From contig JABLYX010000019.1 in NCBI GenBank assembly GCA_018265615.1, forward strand, positions 1-64,000: 64,000 nucleotides of DNA. Direction: 5' to 3'. The notes beneath the pieces are model-generated. The model saw nothing but the letters and a program-made list of their open reading frames with translations, did not search any database and was not told where the DNA came from. Positions within the stretch are counted from its first letter, which is position 1. Every line of letters starts with the position of its first letter. Shown here piece after piece: positions 61,033-64,000 of this stretch. Both the position numbers and the translations under genes were made by a program. Origin of the DNA: Lentisphaeria bacterium. GTDB lineage: Bacteria; Verrucomicrobiota; Lentisphaeria; Victivallales; Victivallaceae.

Positions 61033-61460
61033 ACTTCACCAGCCTTTCGATGTCTTGTCAAAATACGGTCAATCAGGATAAAGTTCCACAGCATCGTAAC
61101 CGGAATGACCGCACAGCTCAGCAATGTCCGGTTTCCCCCGGGCAGGCCGGCGATCAGAATCGCCAGTATACCGGTTCCAAGCAGCATTCCACTCAGGTAC
61201 GATACGAAATAACCCGCCAGCTTCCGCAATGACATTGCGGACTGAAACACAAAACGGGAATTCAGCCAGTACGACAGCAGCAGTGTCAGGAGATAGGATG
61301 TGCAATAAGAGAGATATGCATTCCATCCGCACACGTCATTCAGGAGAAACAGCAGCACAATGGATACCAGCGTCACAGATGCACCGACCAGAGAGAAGCC
61401 GCTGAACTTCAGAATCAGCACACGCCAGTAAGATGGTATCTGCACTTTATTCATTTTCAT
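61029..61460 (-). CDS. GtrA-family membrane protein
   Basis: 143 residues with four helices (LVGASVTLVSIVLLFLLND, LLTLLLSYWLNSRFVF, SGMLLGTGILAILIAGL and IPVTMLWNFILI). GtrA proteins are small four-helix membrane proteins thought to flip lipid-linked sugars. It is 4 nt from KAS III and overlaps the GT2 gene by 14 nt, the standard GtrA/GtrB arrangement. Confidence 0.9.
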   Translation of the reverse strand: MKMNKVQIPSYWRVLILKFSGFSLVGASVTLVSIVLLFLLNDVCGWNAYLSYCTSYLLTLLLSYWLNSRFVFQSAMSLRKLAGYFVSYLSGMLLGTGILAILIAGLPGGNRTLLSCAVIPVTMLWNFILIDRILTRHRKAGEV

Positions 61461-62427
61461 CTTTTCGCTTGATGATATAGCCGGGACGCCCCTTCACCTC
61501 TTCATAGATTCTCCAGATATACTCGGCAATCACGCCGAGCGACAGAAGGATCAGGCCGCTGAAAAAGGAGATGAAGAGAATAATGGAGGTCCAGCCAGGG
61601 ACGGTAAGCCCCCAGAACCGGCTGTCTCCCCAGATCGCGATATACAGATAAAAAATAATGATGATCAGGGAAAAGCCGGAAAACAGCAGCCCCATGCGGT
61701 TGATCATCATAATCGGGAAGGAGGAGGACGAAAAAAACGTATCCTTGGCCAATCGCAATTTCTTGCGGAACGACCAGCGGGAACTCTTCCTGTTGAGCCC
61801 CAACGGGCGCGAATACTGATAATAATACGGTTCGAATCCCAACCGCAGCACTTCGGAAATCGTCGCTGTGTTGATCGGGTGGATTTTCCGGTTGATGATA
61901 TCAATCACCTCACGGTCAATAAAAAAGGTATCGGCTCCTCCGACCGGATACCTGACCTCCGAGCACCAGTTCATCACAGTATAGAAGCATTCTGAAAAAA
62001 TGCGGCTGAAGAGAGGGTCTTCCCGGTTGATGCGGTGCGGAATAATGATCTTATGCCCGTTCTCCCACAGGCGATACATGTCAACGATCGTCTCGTAAGG
62101 CTGCTGCTCATCATCCGGAATCGGCATGGCGCAGGCGCCGCGCACGACGGAAAGCCCGGCGAAGATCGAGTAGTGGCTCGTGTAATTCCTGCTCAACTGG
62201 TAGGCGCGGACATTCGGAAACTTCTTTTCCAGTTCCAGCGCCATGCGGTATGATTCATCTTTCGAGCCGTCGTCCATCACGATGAACTCAAACGGAATCT
62301 TCTCCCGTTCCAGAAGTTCCTTCAACTTCAAATACGCTTTCCGAATCCGTTCTTTGCTGTAATAGGACAACAATATCACAGAAAGCGTCTTATCATCTTT
62401 CTTGCCGCCAACTGCTATATTCAACAT
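61447..62427 (-). CDS. GT2 glycosyltransferase, GtrB/CsbB-type
   Basis: 326 residues from the ATG at 62427 (AAAGG upstream). The GT-A domain has LSVILLSYYSKERIRKAY, IVMDDGSKDESY and PIPDDEQQP; two C-terminal helices (LFSGFSLIIIIFYLYIAIWG, SIILFISFFSGLILLSLGVI) anchor it. Such enzymes transfer a sugar from a nucleotide donor to undecaprenyl phosphate. With GtrA and YfhO it forms a three-component system. Confidence 0.88.
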   Translation of the reverse strand: MLNIAVGGKKDDKTLSVILLSYYSKERIRKAYLKLKELLEREKIPFEFIVMDDGSKDESYRMALELEKKFPNVRAYQLSRNYTSHYSIFAGLSVVRGACAMPIPDDEQQPYETIVDMYRLWENGHKIIIPHRINREDPLFSRIFSECFYTVMNWCSEVRYPVGGADTFFIDREVIDIINRKIHPINTATISEVLRLGFEPYYYQYSRPLGLNRKSSRWSFRKKLRLAKDTFFSSSSFPIMMINRMGLLFSGFSLIIIIFYLYIAIWGDSRFWGLTVPGWTSIILFISFFSGLILLSLGVIAEYIWRIYEEVKGRPGYIIKRKDENE

Positions 62428-62511
62428 GGTTTGACCTTTCGTCAATCATACTTCCGACTCAGAGCCATGCCCCGGATAAAAGGGCGTTCCCGTTTCTTTT
62501 CAACTGATTTA

Positions 62512-64000
62512 CTATTTTTCCATTATTTTGCAGAGTTCATAATTCTTTCTTCGCATGAACACAAAGCAGAGTCCACCTGTAATCAAAATCCCAAAAACCG
62601 ATAAAATGTTTCCAACATGAGCTCCCGGAGCAGACCAGCGAACAGTAACCTCATGCTCGCCGGGAGGAACGGGGATTCCCAACAGACCATTGTTGATTCC
62701 GTAAACCTTTTCCGCCCTGCCGGAAACAGTCGCCTGCCAACCATCCTGGAAAGTTATGGGAATGCAAAGCATTCCGAACCTCCCCGAACGGTTATCCACT
62801 TTCCCCCGCCATGTCGAATGTGCATAACTGATGTTTGTCACGGGAGAAGATTTAAATGCGGCTGCTGCAGCATCAATTACCTTGTCAAAATCTTTTTGAC
62901 GAATCAGAGAAAGTGACATCAACCTTGAGTTGTGATTAATACTTCTATTATTTACCATAAAACAAATCTCGGAAACAGTTTCCGACGGTAACGCCATTCG
63001 GTAAACCCTGCGTCCGGGCTCAGTCCGGAACACTCGCATATGCCCATCACAAATTGTTAAAAATTCACAGGGGTATCTTCCGTCGTATTCAAGCTCAAGC
63101 ATATGGAACCCCGATTGCGGATCTGCAATTGATACAGTTCCGGAATAAGACAATTTTCCTGAAACATTTTGAGGTAAGGAAACTCTATTCTTTGTCGTTA
63201 TGGGTGAACCGTTTCTGATGAGAGGAATACTTTCCTGAGGTAATGCTTCCTGTTTAGGGAATGATTCAGGGAATAAGCTCGCAACAGCCGCTGCGTCAGA
63301 GCCGTCAACAAAATTAAAATGAGAAAGCCGCACACGAGAAAGCTCTTCATTCGTAAAACACTTAAGTTGATCGATGCTGATCCGATGCGTGTACAAATAG
63401 CCGAAGGGTAACTCCGTTTGCCGTGTTGATTTCCAAACCCCATTCAGGTTTTCCGGTTCCCCGTAACCAAATAATTTTGCTCCGGAATCAATGGAAATAT
63501 GTGTGGAAATTCCCAGCAAAAGCTCTGTCGCGGGGTCAAGAAGAAATGAAAATTTGTTAGAATTGAAAACATCAACGGCTTCCGGCGCATATTTTTTTAT
63601 CGTCGCGGGAAAAAGTGAATTATATGTGCTGACCCCCGAATAATTGTAAATCAACGGCCAGCCGTAGTGTTGAATCTTATCCCTCGAAGGCAAAAACAAG
63701 ATCCTGCCGTCCGCACTCGATTCATCTACCACAGGTTTGACTTTGTGATAGATATCCCCTTGAAAAGCTCGAAAATTAAAAAAAGTCTTCTGCAAAGGGT
63801 GTCGTTGATTAATGGTCGGATTGTGCACTAAAAAAAGTTCGATTGCAACAACGCCCATCAATAAAAACGGTAAAAAACGGCAAATTCGACTTGCGGCCAG
63901 CCAGGAGAAAAATAAAAGATATATTCCAGACAAAATGGTAACATAAAGCAATACAGAAGAGCATACAGAAAAATATGCATATAATATAACCAAAACAAAA
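62512..64000 (-). CDS. YfhO-family membrane glycosyltransferase-like protein, 5' part outside window
   Basis: At least 496 residues; the frame stays open to the edge of the window, so the N-terminal membrane part is missing. Seen are two hydrophobic helices near the edge (VLLYVTILSGIYLLFFSWLA, LPFLLMGVVAIELFLV), then a soluble region ending with the YfhO-typical FQDGWQATVSGRAEKVYGIN, GLLGIPVPPGEHEVTVRW and a last helix. In Bacillus, CsbB-GtcA-YfhO transfer sugars to extracytoplasmic polymers. The gene is visibly AT-richer than the rest of the operon. Confidence 0.8.
   Translation of the reverse strand, partial: FVLVILYAYFSVCSSVLLYVTILSGIYLLFFSWLAASRICRFLPFLLMGVVAIELFLVHNPTINQRHPLQKTFFNFRAFQGDIYHKVKPVVDESSADGRILFLPSRDKIQHYGWPLIYNYSGVSTYNSLFPATIKKYAPEAVDVFNSNKFSFLLDPATELLLGISTHISIDSGAKLFGYGEPENLNGVWKSTRQTELPFGYLYTHRISIDQLKCFTNEELSRVRLSHFNFVDGSDAAAVASLFPESFPKQEALPQESIPLIRNGSPITTKNRVSLPQNVSGKLSYSGTVSIADPQSGFHMLELEYDGRYPCEFLTICDGHMRVFRTEPGRRVYRMALPSETVSEICFMVNNRSINHNSRLMSLSLIRQKDFDKVIDAAAAAFKSSPVTNISYAHSTWRGKVDNRSGRFGMLCIPITFQDGWQATVSGRAEKVYGINNGLLGIPVPPGEHEVTVRWSAPGAHVGNILSVFGILITGGLCFVFMRRKNYELCKIMEK

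Noticed and set aside
61829..61845. A tRNA T-loop-like string (GGTTCGAATCC)
   Set aside because: It lies inside the GT2 coding sequence and no acceptor or D stem can be formed around it.

Overview
The window is high-GC, gene-dense bacterial chromosome. A Victivallis-like gut Lentisphaerota fits best. This is inferred from a pseudopilin with the PVC/Lentisphaerota-style H-X9-DG tail inside a glycan locus, an Rhs/YD-repeat locus, a DUF3793-flavodoxin pair and envelope genes of a Gram-negative anaerobe (lnt, PilT). No marker gene proves the taxon. I saw no rRNA, tRNA, CRISPR array or intact insertion sequence.

1-9.8 kb (minus strand): an Rhs locus. A full-length secreted YD-repeat protein (5951-9688) has a GC-rich core and an AT-rich variable tip. 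It is followed by a 507-residue secreted partner. Displaced 3' modules lie further along: a leucine-rich-repeat protein fused to a decayed Rhs remnant, an orphan Rhs core plus a new tip, a second partner related to the first, and a truncated Rhs stub. Two of the modules share the same roughly 350 bp 5' leader.

10-22 kb: a very large hybrid sensor kinase, an XRE-cupin regulator with an MFS exporter, MarC, a double-PilT ATPase, dUTPase and a CpsB-like PHP phosphatase. 21.7-28 kb (minus): flavodoxin and DUF3793, then a six-gene operon lnt-HIT-DUF89-cvfB-DUF2059-ABM. 28-35.5 kb (plus): nadB, pcnB, a GH10-like lipoprotein, then a PHP protein, an aldo-keto reductase and a secreted LIM/DA1-like metallopeptidase. 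35.5-42 kb: a 32-residue basic protein, a Ca/Na antiporter, an NADPH-quinone-reductase-type flavoprotein, MATE and MFS transporters, and a MATE-MarR operon with a visible operator.

42-49 kb (plus): a carbohydrate locus of LacI regulator, giant clan-A-like glycosidase, pseudopilin and GH130 phosphorylase. 49-54.7 kb: three paralogous zinc-ribbon membrane proteins (one frameshifted at a G8 tract), an NfeD/small-TM/flotillin operon and a Sel1 lipoprotein. 54.7-56.6 kb: a phosphoesterase fused to a PQQ-type propeller.

56.5-64 kb (minus): one tightly overlapping nine-gene operon that reads as a predicted pathway. YfhO, GT2 and GtrA form a three-component lipid-linked sugar transfer system. KAS III, ACP and SDR form a mini fatty-acid module. 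A GNAT, a fused hexapeptide acyltransferase/FdtA isomerase and an FdtB-type aminotransferase make a 3-amino-3,6-dideoxyhexose. Together they predict surface decoration with an unusually N-acylated amino sugar. This operon and the Rhs tip/partner modules are the most interesting parts of the window.
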